A DNA stretch of 64,000 nucleotides from Cymbomonas tetramitiformis. Its lineage: Eukaryota; Chlorophyta; Pyramimonadophyceae; Pyramimonadales; Pyramimonadaceae. Numbering within the stretch: position 1 is the first letter of the stretch; each line of letters opens with the position of its first letter. The translations under genes and the position numbers were made by a program. The stretch spans positions 1 to 64,000 of the forward strand of contig LGRX02003694.1 in the NCBI GenBank assembly GCA_001247695.2, in the 5' to 3' direction. The notes beneath the pieces are model-generated. The model made no database searches. It had not been told where the DNA came from and worked only from the letters and a program-made list of their open reading frames with translations. Below are positions 10,219-20,441 of this stretch, piece by piece.

Positions 10219-12803
10219 TCAGGATCCGGCTCCGTATGAGCTAACAAATGTGAAGCTCCGTTTGACTTGGGTTCCGTAGGAGCCAGCAAATTGAAGGTTC
10301 GGCTCCGTAGGAGCCACCGACAACGAGGGTCCGTCCCAACCCGGCTCCGCATGAGCCGCGGGACTAGAGGCTCCGGCTCCGCATAACCCGCCGGGCACCA
10401 TGCTCCGACTTGGCTCCGTTGGCTCCGTTGTCGGCACGGGCGTGGGTGTGGCCGCCGTGTTGGGCACGTTGTCGGGGATGGCAGCTAAAGCAGTGTGCAG
10501 CGCGCGCTCTGCCTCCAGTTGGGGCTGGGCCACCGCTTGCTTTTGCGCGGCTGTCGCGTTGTCCGGCAACAGGTACTGCTGCAGCTCTGCCAAAGTGAAG
10601 GTTTCTGTGTCCCCATCATCGTACTCGCACCTCAGCGCGTATGGCCTTTCTGCGGCTCCTAGCCACCGTATGGTGCCCTCGTAAGGTATCCCATCGATGA
10701 CCTTCAAGGCGCGCTTTCCGTCCAGCTGTTTGCCCCTGTTTTCATAGGCGGTGAGGTATTGTGGGGAGAGGTCGTCGTCGGGCAACAGCCCTAGGCACCG
10801 GGGGCAGTACCAGAACTCTTCAGTAGGGACTCGAGTCAGCTTGGGCTGCAGGCACGCCAGGTGATAGCCCTGGTTGCAGTCGTCGCAAAGAAGGATGCTG
10901 GCGGGGCGATCGGCTTTTTTGCACACTTGACACCGTGCATCTTCGTTGTCATCCAGGTTGTAGGTGATGGTGGGGTCGATGTCGGGCAAATGGCAAATGG
11001 CTATCTGTGAGCAGTGTGCGTTGCACGTGCTGCCGCATCGGCTCTGCAGTACGGCGGTGCCATCGTTTGGCAGCTCCTTGATTTGAAGTATAGGGTCGCA
11101 CGTGTGGAGCTGCAGGCCGTGATTCACGCTGCGCTTCAGGAACACGAAGTCACCCACGCGGAAGTTGAACTGTTTGGGCAGGTACTTTCCTGAGCGCACT
11201 TGTGCGTATCGCTCGGTTTGGCGGTGTTGGGCTATGGCGATGTTGCTGCCGGCCATGATGGTGGCCCTCTTGACGTACTCGGCGCGCTCGAGGTAGCTGG
11301 CCGCCATAGCGGCTGCATCCATGCAGGCATCTAGTGGCTGGCTGAGGCGTTCCTTGATGGCCGGCGGCAGCGTGGGGCGTTGGGCGTACACGAGCTCGTA
11401 TGGTGCTAGGCGTGTGGACTCCTGCGGCGTGGCGTTGTACCCCAGCATGATCCATGGCAGGAATGAGTCCCATCGGTCGATGGACCCGGCCTGCTTGCAT
11501 GCCTTAGTGAGGGCGTCCTTGATCATCTGGACGACGCGCTCGCTGAGGCCGTTGCTCTGGGGGTGGGACTGCGAAGTGGTGCGGTGGTCGATCAGATTGT
11601 CCCTGAGCAGCTGCGCGAAATCCTTCTCCCACTCGCCGCCGTTGTCGGTCACCACCTCTGCTGGGCACCCGAACCTGGCGATTACGTGAAGGGCGAATGC
11701 CTGGGCGGTCTCCGCTGGCTCTTTGGTGTGAAGTGGGATGAGACAGACGTATATTTGGTGAAGTGCTCCACGACCACCATGACATACTGGTAGTTGTTTT
11801 TGGCTTTGCGCGGCATTTTCGCCAGATCGGTGGAGAATCGATAGTACCTGCCTTTATTTGACCTCCAGTGGGTTCAGGTGGGGGGCGTGCTTGTCGAAGT
11901 TGGCGCGGTAACGGGCACAGGCGTCGCACTTGCTCACGACGTCGGTGCATGTGTCGTGTAGCTTGGGTCAGTAGAACGCGTCTCTCACCATGGCTGCGGT
12001 GCGTCGGCGGCCAAAGTGCCCGCACCTTTCGTGCATTTGCTGAACGATGCGGCGGCGCTGGTCCACTGGCGGCACCGGTCGCCTTGCCCCGTTGGGCAGG
12101 ATGCGGATCAAGGTTTCCCCCTCGAGCGCGTAGTGTCGTGCTCGTGCGCTGGCAGCCGGGTGAAGGGCGGGGTCGCCGTGGCGCTCGCCTTTCAGCCAGC
12201 GCAGCATTGCCTCGTCGTCGTAGGGCTCGATCGCCTCGCGCGCCCCGGCTGCAGCGCTGAGGGCCCGGGCGACTTTCTCGCTGGGGATGCTGTGGTGAGG
12301 GGCGCGGCCTTGGCTCTGAGCGCTTGCGTGGAGCGCGGGTGTGGGGCCGCCACTGGCGGGCACGAACTGTATGGGGGCGCTAAGGGAGGTGGTCATGTCG
12401 TGCATTGCGGGTGCGTCCTCGCTTGGCGTAGCGCCTAGTCCGGTTTTGTCGTGGGGCCGCTGACCGCTACACTCTGGAGGTGCCTGATGTGCGGCTCCTA
12501 TCAGTGAGGCCGTGGCGCCAGGCCCATACAGCTGCCGCAGCTCGGATGCCTCCAAACGTGCCGCCCGCTTGATGGCGTTGAGCATCGCGGCCCACTGGAT
12601 CATGACGGCTTCTGGCGGGTCCACGGGTAGCTCCTCTCTCCAGTCACAGTGGTAGGTGGCGACCCTGGGCGTGGCATGTTCGGCGATGGAGTGTCTTGAC
12701 TCGACTCGTACCCGCGGGGCTTCCGCTCTGTTGAGCAGGTAGCACACGGTCAGAATGCGGGACACGCAACGGACGTCGAAGGCGCTGCCCAGCATCTATC
12801 CTC
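10219..12803 (-). pseudogene. Integrase with PHD finger, downstream part of DNMT-bearing polyprotein
   Basis: Reading leftwards from 12,803 the polyprotein shows the last cytosine-methyltransferase motif (LGSAFDVRCVSRI), an Arg/Ala-rich linker, then an H2C2 integrase zinc domain (HERCGHFGRRRT ... KCDACARYR). The rve core follows (FSTDLAKM; TDNGGEWE; NGLSERVVQMIKD), then a C4HC3 PHD finger (CQVCKKADRP, LCDDCNQGYHLAC, FWYCPRC) and a Tudor-like segment (RWLGAAERP ... EYDDGDTETF). It ends in Pro/Gly-rich sequence at the GGCTCCG repeats. It is dead: there is a TGA in AFY*PKLH (about 11,970), a TAA near 11,850, and a frameshift near 11,750 between the first and second Asp of the DDE triad. The PHD finger would read histone tails and could guide integration; that role is inferred from the domain. 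Confidence 0.75.
10222..10420. repeat. GGCTCCGTAGGAGCC-type repeats, right block
   Basis: Several GGCTCCG(T/C)AN(G/A)AGCC near-palindromes occur here, matching the block at 6,320-6,625. They encode the low-complexity C-terminal tail after the Tudor-like segment of the integrase protein. Confidence 0.6.
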
Positions 12804-12841
12804 GCTCGCGTGCAACTTTCAAAACTGACGAGGTTACGAGG

Positions 12842-13169
12842 TTACGAGGACCCGAGTTTTTCAAAACTATACGTAGTTTGATATTGCCACCACTGTGAAG
12901 GACCCATGAATACAATCAGTTAAAACGGCCTTAAATTTTGCATGATTTTATTGTATACGTTTCTCGAAAAAAGTATTTTGTGACGCACCCTTGATATTTT
13001 TTTCAGTTTGAGTATTTTATGACTTTCCTAGGTGAAAGGTACCACTTGTTTAAGGCAAACCGAGGCCTGCACCATCAAGACTCTTAGTTACAACATACTA
13101 ACAATGGACAAACCAAGTTTGGTAATTTCTGCACCTCAATACTAACGCAGCAAAGCTGCCCCTTTGGTA
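12842..13169. other. Non-coding AT-rich segment
   Basis: No ORF, repeat or RNA gene is visible between the left inverted repeat and the first satellite block, apart from a second partial TTACGAGG copy at the start. Confidence 0.5.
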
Positions 13170-13880
13170 GTGAGTTTCAGGTAGAAAATTTTGTTTATGA
13201 AATAGTGAGTAAAAATCATGTAGTAATAATTGTTCATAAAATAGGGAGTAAAAATTAGGCAGAAATAATTGTTTACAAAATAGTGAGTAAAAAGGTTGCT
13301 CTTCTTTCCGCTCTACAAATCGTTGAGAGACTTAGAAAAAATAGCGAGTTTGAAGAGCGAAAAGAAGAGCAACCTTTTTACTCGCTATTTTATAAACAAA
13401 TATTTCTGCATGAATCGGGGAGAAATAATTGTTTATAAATGGTGAGTTTCAGGTAGGAATATTTGTTTATAAAATAGTGAGTAAAAATCATGTAGTAATA
13501 ATTGTTCATAAAATAGGGAGTAAAAATTAGGTAGAAATAATTGTTTACAAAACAGTGAGTAAAAAAGTTGCTCTTCTTTCCGCTCTACAAATCGTTGAGA
13601 GACTTAGAAAAAATAGCGAGTTTGAAGAGCGAAAAGAAGAGCAACCTTTTTACTCGCTATTTTATAAACAAATATTTCTACATGAATCGGGGAGAAATAA
13701 TTGTTTATAAATGGTGAGTTTCAGGTAGGAATATTTGTTTATAAAATAGTGAGTAAAAATCATGTAGTAATAATTGTTCATAAAATAGGGAGTAAAAATT
13801 AGGAAGAAATAATTGTTTACAAAACAGTGAGTAAAAAAGTTGCTCTTCTTTCCGCTCTACAAATTCGCTATTCTTTTCTA
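13170..13880. repeat. 272-bp tandem repeat, about 2.6 copies, with internal hairpin
   Basis: Copies begin with GTGAGTTTCAGGTAG at 13,170, 13,442 and 13,714, giving an exact 272-base period. Each full unit contains an inverted repeat of about 35 bases per arm (GAGTAAAAAGGTTGCTCTTC ... GAAGAGCAACCTTTTTACTC) that could fold into a long hairpin. The third copy breaks off inside that hairpin. Confidence 0.85.
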
Positions 13881-13949
13881 AGTCTCTCAACTGCAAAGGC
13901 AAAGAAGTGCTTATTCTCGAGGAAAGCACGCATACTTTTTTGTGTCTGG

Positions 13950-14675
13950 CATTAATGTCAAAACTCAGCAGAAGCAGCGATCATTCTAGGAAAAAGAGTT
14001 GATCCCGCCTGTTTTGACATTAATGTCAAAACTCAGCAGAAGCAGCAATAATGACAGGAAAAAGAGTTGATCCGCCTGTTTTGACATTAATGTCAAAACT
14101 CAGCAAAAGCAGCAATAATGCTAGGAAAAAGAGTTGATCCCGCTGTTTTGACATTAATGTCAAAACTCAGCAGAAGCAACATTAATGACAGGAAAAAGAG
14201 TCGATCCCGCCTGTTTTGACATTAATGTCAAAACTCAGCAAAATCAGCAAAAATGCTAGGAATAAGAGTTGATCCCGCCTGTTTTGACATTAATGTCATA
14301 TGTCAAAACTCAGCAAAAGCAGCAATAATGCTAGGAATAAGAGTTGATCCCGCCTGTTTTGACATTAATGTCAAAACTCAGCAAAAGCAGCAATAATGCT
14401 AGGAAAAAGAGTTGATCCCGCCTGTTTTGACATTAATGTCAAAACTCAGCAGAAGCAGCAATAATGCTAGGAAAAAGAGTTGATCCCGCCTGTTTTGACA
14501 TTAATGTCAAAACTCAGCAAAAGCAGCAATAATGCTAGGAAAAAGAGTTGATCCCCTGTTTTGACATTAATGTCAAAACTCAGCAGAAGCAGCAATAATG
14601 CTAGGAAAAAGAGTTGATCAACCCTGTTTTGACATTAATGTCAAAACTCTGACTTCTGACATTAATGTTAAAACA
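13950..14675. repeat. 68-bp tandem satellite, about 11 copies, each with a 20-bp perfect palindrome
   Basis: The palindrome TTTTGACATTAATGTCAAAA recurs at about 14,012, 14,079, 14,146, 14,214, 14,282, 14,357, 14,425, 14,493, 14,559 and 14,627, with partial copies at both ends. Spacing is 66-68 bases, except 75 where the palindrome is internally expanded (TCATATGTC). The rest of the unit (AACTCAGCAAAAGCAGCAAT, then GCTAGGAAAAAGAGTTGATCCCGCCTG) is nearly invariant, so the array is young or homogenised. Confidence 0.9.
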
Positions 14676-15412
14676 TTCGCTCCAAAGATCTTTGCGCAAG
14701 CTTCGTCTGCTTTTCAATGCTTTCAGAGTTAGCATTTGCGCAAAGATCTCTGCTTCAAAGATCTTCGCGCAAGCTCAACCACTCTTTAATTTGTAAAGAA
14801 ATATTTGCGCAAAGTCGAGTTAGCTCCAAAGATCTTTGCGCAAGCATGTCTGCTTTTCAACGTTTGAGTTGGCAAATTTGCGCAAAGATCTTTGCTTCAA
14901 AGATCTTAGCGCAAGCTCGAACACTCTTTAATTTGTAAAGAAATATTTGCGCAAAGTCGAGTTAGCTCCAAAGATCTTTGCGCAAGCTTCGTCTGCTTTT
15001 CAACGTTTGAGTTAGCAAATTTGCGCAAAGATCTTTGCTTCAAAGATCTTTGCGCAAGCTCGAACTACTCTTTAATTTGTAAAGAAATCTTTGCGCAAGC
15101 TCCGTGTACTCATTAATTACTAAAGTAAACTTTGCGCAAAGTCGAGTTAGCTTCAAGATCTTTGAGCCAGCTTCAAATGCTTTTTAATAATGTTTAAGGT
15201 AATATTTGCGCAAAGATCTTTGCTTCAAAGATCTTAGCGCAAGCTCGAACTACTCTTTAATTTGTAAAGAAATCTTTGCGCAAGCTCCGTGTACTCATTA
15301 ATTGCTAAAGTACACTTTGCGCAAAGTCGAGTTACTAGCTTCAAGATCTTTGCGCCAGCTTCAAATGCTTTTTCATGTTTAAGGTAATATTTGCGCAAAG
15401 ATCTTTGGACCA
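14676..15412. repeat. GCGCAAAGATCTTTG palindromic satellite
   Basis: Units of roughly 150-160 bases contain GCGCAAAGATCTTTG and CAAAGATCTTTGCGC in opposite orientations around TTC, with spacers such as CTCTTTAATTTGTAAAGAAAT and GTCGAGTTAGCTCCAAAG. About five imperfect units are visible. A stray copy (ACCAAGATCTGTGCTTCAAA) lies at about 17,038. Confidence 0.8.
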
Positions 15413-15573
15413 ACACACATTCTTGCAACGCGGTCAACGCATGCACCCCTCCGAAAAAAATCCAGCCGCCTTTATTGTTTTATTATTGCGATAATTTTTA
15501 TGATAATGAGTGGCAATTTTTCCGTTCATATGGTTTTATTACTGTATTTCTCAGGTGTATTTTGATACGCGTT

Positions 15574-16395
15574 ATGCGACGAGCAGCGTTCAGTATGGCC
15601 AAGAAGTCTAGTCGGAAAAATCAGCCGTCGGAACCGCTTTTTGTGAGTCTCGAGATACAATTGCGTCAGATGTTAAGCAGCGCAGCATCAGCCTTACACT
15701 TGCTGAAAATCTCGAAGGGGAACTATGCCACGCTTTCGAGTGACTCTGTCAGTTGTCGTGCAGTGGAATCGCCCCCATCGAAACTCTCCGACTCACAGTT
15801 ACTGTCGAAAAATCTGCTCGAGTCAATCAAGCTAGTGGAAGCGAAATCAATTGCAGTAGTTACCACAGCAGAGAGAGTACTCATCGCATCAAAAGAAAGT
15901 GATAAATCTGAGTGCGCAGAGCGTCTGGGAGCCAAGGAAAAGAAAAGCCCCAGTGCGAGAACGCTCAGGCGCAAAAATCTCCGAGCATCGCGCAGAGCTG
16001 ACAAGCAATCTGAAAAAAGAGACAAAGAGCCAACAGAAGGCACAGCGCCACGCGCGAAAACACCCTCGCAGAAGAAGAACTCAGATGTCCTGGTATTACC
16101 TAGCGCATCTCCTGTTAAAACAAGGGAGGCAGATCCAGTGACACCAGCCGCGACCACATCCTGTATGGCCTTAGCACCTAAGTCCACAGGAAAGAAGCGA
16201 GCCAAGGGCAGCACTGGCGACAAGGGAAATCGTACGCACTCGAAGGCAAGAAGGTCGTTCACATGGAGCAAAGAGGAGCATCGCAAACGCTCAGAATCGG
16301 TGCCTGCTGTAGATAAGCAGGCGAACGAATCCCTGCAGCGTTCGACTTCACTTAGCCCTGAAGGGCGATCTATGTTCAGAGTCTATGATAGATAA
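15574..16395 (+). CDS. Lys/Arg-rich hypothetical protein
   Basis: From the ATG at 15,574 the frame encodes 273 residues (or 266 from ATG 15,595, MAKKSSRKNQ). An AG acceptor-like site lies just upstream (TATTTCTCAG at about 15,553), so this may be a downstream exon. The N-terminal third is mixed (SLEIQLRQMLSSAASALHLL may form a helix). The rest is very basic and Ser/Thr/Ala-rich (SARTLRRKNLRASRRADKQ), with no zinc or catalytic motif. It is the only substantial ORF in the 5.47-kb insert and could be a DNA-binding protein of that element; this is a guess from composition. Confidence 0.4.
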   Translation: MRRAAFSMAKKSSRKNQPSEPLFVSLEIQLRQMLSSAASALHLLKISKGNYATLSSDSVSCRAVESPPSKLSDSQLLSKNLLESIKLVEAKSIAVVTTAERVLIASKESDKSECAERLGAKEKKSPSARTLRRKNLRASRRADKQSEKRDKEPTEGTAPRAKTPSQKKNSDVLVLPSASPVKTREADPVTPAATTSCMALAPKSTGKKRAKGSTGDKGNRTHSKARRSFTWSKEEHRKRSESVPAVDKQANESLQRSTSLSPEGRSMFRVYDR

Positions 16396-17544
16396 GTACC
16401 CGAGACAGTGGAGACACATGTATCAGTCACCTTATTCGCTGTTGGAAGGGCATCACGAAACGAACGCTTTCGAGGAATCGCACGTCTTGCTAATCTCACA
16501 GACTTTATTTGGTGCCAACACGTCAATCGTAATAGCCGCTTTTCCCATGAAGGTTTTTCCAGCGGCGTAACCAGTGTTGAATTTGCGGTGAGTGGATCCA
16601 GAGGACCCGTGGGGCCGCGGGCAACGGCTTACCCTAATCTCAAGAACCTTCAAGAGGACTGCTTGGGATCCCACAGCACCCTAGACACCGCGTAGAAGTA
16701 TGATGGCTGTGTTTGCCGCTCTACCTGCCTGTTTAAAGTAATCCTGTACCGCCCGAACGGATCCTTAGGCTGCTTAACCGGGTGGGGCAACTCCCTCCTG
16801 TAACCGAAGTCGGGTTTGAGATCTTGCCTGCTAGCATCTGCAGGACTGGAATACTGTTTAGTTCCTGCCGTAGGACTTCAGTAAGGGGACGGCCGACCGA
16901 AATGTAGACCGAGTTACTTGCTCTATACGTAGGTGCAAAACAGATCATAATCCTAAATAGCGGTGGGGGGTGGAAAGGGAATGGCTCCCTTTAGAATCCA
17001 GCCCACACCAGTCAGATGGTGTCTTTATTTTATTTGGACCAAGATCTGTGCTTCAAAGATCTTTACGTAAAAACACCATACGAAAAAATACCGTTGTATT
17101 TTACCGACACTCAAAGCGCATGTTTTTAACGCGTGTTTTTTAAGCAAGAGAAATCGCACACTTAAAACACCATAATTCAAACATACATAACTTACCCACT
17201 AAAACCACCACATTTAAGACGTCGGCACTTGGTTTGGCTATGAAGCCTTGGCGACGTGTGCCGTGTCCGTTTTTTTTTATATTTCAAATCTAGATAATTA
17301 TTTGACCAAGCAGCGAAGGTCAGTGGACACGCGTCAGCAAGTCTCCCTTTCTGCTAGTGGACACGGAGTACGGTGACAAAAATTATTAGTATTATTAGTA
17401 TTATTACTATTATTACTATTAAAAAGATTAAAAAGATTAATAGTAGTGTTAGTATTGTTATCATAACATACAACATATTATAATATATACGATATATCAT
17501 TATTATTATATCATGACATGATTATTATTATATTATTATGATAA
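16396..17544. other. Non-coding, AT-rich; simple repeats at the right
   Basis: I see no convincing gene. Short open frames on the minus strand at 16,453-16,674 and 16,733-16,948 have no recognisable motifs. From about 17,380 to 17,540 there is ATTATTAGTATTATTACTATT-type simple sequence, and from 17,460 ATATAT-rich DNA. Confidence 0.5.
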
Positions 17545-17549
17545 TTAAA

Positions 17550-17930
17550 AGTTTTGCGCGAGTCGAGGAAGGGGCGACTCTAGACGTCTCGAGCCTGAGT
17601 ACAAGTACAAACAAGTTTTTGCTGTATCACTAGTTTCCCGGTAGCGGTTTTTGAATGGCGTGAATATGGAACTCTTTAGGAAAGTCTTACGAGTCGAGAA
17701 GGGCAATTTTGACGCGTTCAAGTATTGAGGTGTAATAATCGTCTTAGGGCAGCTATGTCGCGTTAGCATTGCGGCGTAAGAATCGCCTTAGGAAAGTTTT
17801 GCGCGAGTCGAGAAGGGGCAACTCTGTTGCGTTAGTATTGAGGTGTAGGAATACCCTTAGGAAAGTGTTGCGTGAGTCGAGAAGGGGCAGCTTTGTTGCT
17901 TTAGTATTGGGGTGCAGAAATTGCCGAGCT
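17550..17930. repeat. About 72-bp tandem repeat with GCGAGTCGAGAAGGGGCA core
   Basis: Copies of GGAAAGTTTTGCGCGAGTCGAGAAGGGGCAACT followed by GTTGCGTTAGTATTGAGGTGTAGGAAT occur at about 17,550 (partial), 17,689, 17,787 and 17,859, spaced about 72 bases where intact. It lies just inside the right end of the 5.47-kb insert. The stretch 17,930-18,256 shows nothing else. Confidence 0.7.
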
Positions 17931-18295
17931 GGGTTGGTCCATTGTAATTATGTTGTAAGCCGGCTATTTTCCTTGACCACTTGTACCAACAGTCTCGGTT
18001 GAAGCCTAAAGCATAAATGACCCGCAATTTTGATGTGTTGTTTATCAAAAAAACTGAATGTACGGCTTGTATTAAAACGCAACAAACCGAGCACAAAATT
18101 TTGCTCTATTTTATGAACTCCTCACATCTACCCTTCCACAAAAAAAGCATGAATACAAAGGAGAATTTCCCTTGTGAAACTGGACAAATCAACACGATAT
18201 CAAGGAGTCGTTTTGACGGGTTCGTAGGAAAAAACGACGAAATTCCGAAAATTTTACCTCGTAACCTCGTCAGATGTGTTAAATGGCTCGCGTGC

Positions 18296-19930
18296 CGAGA
18301 TGCCAGGTCCTTGAGTGGCGCCGGTCTGGAACCCCATAGCGCGCTCCTTCTCCTCGGGCGTGGGCGGGCCCCACTGCTGTGTGGCGTGGTCCCAGACAGT
18401 GCCCTTCCTGCCGTCCCTAAACTGGTAAGAGTCGGGGAAGGACATCATGGTGGGTCACGCCCTCATGGGCTCTCCACGCACGTTGCAGGGGTAGTGGCCG
18501 GAGGCGGTGTCGTCTGCGGCGTCTTGTTCCGTGCGGCCGGGGTCCAGGATGTCCCGCACGAGGCGGCCGGGATCTCGCTCCACTGTGTCCAGCACGGATT
18601 GTGCGTCAACGTATCCGGCCATGTTTGTCCAATAGTTCCGTAGGCGGTGTGCGCGTGCCCCCATGCGCGCTGCGTCGACGGTGATAGGCATGCCGATCAT
18701 GGAGCACATGAGGGGATGCATAACGTTGCGGACTTCGTGGCTGTTGAAGTTGTGCTGCGCCGCGACGCACTCGATCATGTATGCGAACTTGTCCTGCCCA
18801 GCTAGGAGTTGCAGTTGTCCAAGCACTCGCACTACGTCGTACAGGACTGACGAGTGTCGCCCTTTTAACCCTTGTAGGGACCCAGCTGCGGAGAGGTCTT
18901 GGCATTCTGTGCCCACCATGGCGAAAACGTACGGGCCCCCCTTTGTGAGGGCGAGGAGGTCATCGCGCGATATGCGTCTGAGATCCTGTGGCACGGAGGT
19001 GAAGGCGTCGTGGAGTGCCTCCAAGGGGAGTTGTTGCGGGAATCGGTTGTGTAGCTGCACCAGCCGGCGTTTGGCAACCTGCCGACTTTTCGCGTTGTTG
19101 TCGCAGTAAACGTACTTGGCGACGTTGCCGCCCGCGATGAGCCATGCCTCCAAACCCGAACACAGGCCTGCGCAGAGCTCGATGACCACTGCCCCCTCGG
19201 AGTGTAGGCGTGGGAGACGGTTCGTTGGGGCAGCGGGCGCGTGTCCAGGCTGGTTGCTTGCCCGTCCACGCAGTCGCCGCTCAGCACCCTAGTAACGGCG
19301 CTGTGTTTTCTGCTGTCCAGTAAGGCTGCCACCCAACTGCACGCCTCCTCCCATAGTGTTAGCGCGTCGCCATCGTGGGGTTCGTAGTTATCGTCGTCGA
19401 TGTGCATGGACCAATGCTCCCCCAGGTGGTGGCTGACCAAGTCGTGGCCCGTGCAGGGGTCGTCCGACAGCCTGCCCACATGGTTCTCGTACTGCCAGGA
19501 GGCTATGGGGGCGACGTCCTGCGTACCTTCCTCGAGGGTGCGAGGGTGCCGCGCGCAGAGGCACGCGAAGGCCCCAGCCGTGGGTAGCGCCGCCTCTTCC
19601 TCGGTGGGGTCTAGGCTGGCTCCGGTGGGGTCCAAGGATGACCCTTCCAGCCCGTGACATGCTTCTCGTTATCCTTATCCGAGGTGAAGCTCGGTCAGGA
19701 GGTTCGCGTGGGGTTTCTGTCGGCTTCACGCTTTTGGCTTCAGGCCAGTCAGGCATGTCGAAGTCAAGGTCATCTCCTTTCGCCCCTTTATAGAGCTTCG
19801 GGTCGACGAGGGCGATGGTCTCCCCCAGACCCATGGCTTGCTCCGCCATGGAGAGGGTCTCCACTGCTGAAAGCCAGCAGTCAACCGTCTGGGCCCAGTA
19901 GGGATGAGCTGCGGGTGGCGCGCTGGAGAA
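18296..19930 (-). pseudogene. DNMT3-like cytosine-C5 DNA methyltransferase in a retroelement polyprotein
   Basis: Read leftwards, an acidic N-terminal region of about 150 residues of unknown function is followed by a C5-methyltransferase. It shows motif I (ELCAGLCSGLEAW), motif IV with the catalytic Cys (GTECQDLSAAG), motif VI (IECVAAQHN), motif VIII (ARAHRLRNYWTNM) and an EKERAMGF segment. The final motif (LGSAFDVRCV) lies beyond the 5.47-kb insertion at about 12,760-12,795. The VDAARMGARAHRLRNYWTN stretch and the EKERAMGF signature resemble the DNMT3/DRM group more than DNMT1. Frames change near 19,195 in a run of five Gs and near 19,670, so it is a pseudogene. At about 19,930 it is cut by minisatellite DNA, and the gag, protease and RT parts are missing. 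Methyltransferases in LTR elements are known from some algae and dinoflagellates; they may copy methylation onto new insertions. Confidence 0.8.
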
Positions 19931-20028
19931 GCATCCCGACCATCCTCCCGACCATCTACCGGTCCAACCTTAAATTATATAAGTTTGTTAACAGATTTGT
20001 ACATGACACGTCAGATAAAAAGGTTGCA

Positions 20029-20180
20029 AGACCGGGAGATGGACGGGAGGATGGACGGGAGGATAGGCGGGAGGATGGACGGAAGGATGGACGGAAGGAT
20101 GGTCGGGAGGACGGTCGGGAGGATGACCTGGACGATGGACGGGAGGATAACCGGGACGATGGACGGCATCGGCAGGACAG
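20029..20180. repeat. 12-bp minisatellite GGACGGGAGGAT
   Basis: About twelve imperfect copies of GGATGGACGGGA/GGACGGAAGGAT are present. Read on the plus strand they give an Asp/Gly/Arg/Glu repeat, but nothing indicates translation. Related sequence (CCATCCTCCCGACCATC) lies just upstream at 19,940, next to the break in the methyltransferase pseudogene. Confidence 0.85.
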
Positions 20181-20441
20181 ACGTGGTGCGTGTACAGTGA
20201 AGCAGAACGACACTCCACAATTGGTTAATGGAAGTTGCGGAAGGGCGTCAGTAGATATGAACGACGTTTTTATTGGTCAACTTTGATGTGATAAGATGTG
20301 ACAAGTGCTTGCAGCACGAACCTTATTAAACTTATTTTAACAGTTGAACTTGAACTTATTTTAAAGTAATTGAACACAACTGACCGTCAACTGTCAACGT
20401 TCAGCAGGCTATTACCGCGTCTTCTACAGGTAAATTTCAGT

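Larger units (their letters stand above)
12814..18285. mobile_element. 5.47-kb inserted element with 10-bp target duplication (Mutator-like?)
   Basis: The 10-mer GCTCGCGTGC occurs at 12,804-12,813 and 18,286-18,295. The sequence just inside has inverted copies of CTGACGAGGTTACGAGG at 12,825-12,841 and 18,257-18,273. Removing the element and one 10-mer joins the two halves of a DNMT3-like methyltransferase at ISARER..LGSAFDV, so the boundaries are supported by coding sequence. A 9-11 bp duplication fits Mutator-like elements, but no MULE transposase is present. The interior is satellites, AT-rich DNA and one basic ORF, so it is probably non-autonomous. Confidence 0.75.

Noticed and set aside
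13950..15412. CRISPR array
   Set aside because: Direct repeats with palindromes are present, but the intervening sequence is also repeated, so there are no unique spacers, and the host is eukaryotic.
16453..16948. Two minus-strand frames of 71-73 residues
   Set aside because: No motif, no neighbouring exon and no splice sites; likely chance.
12814..18285. Helitron
   Set aside because: Ends are inverted repeats with a 10-bp duplication; Helitrons have neither.
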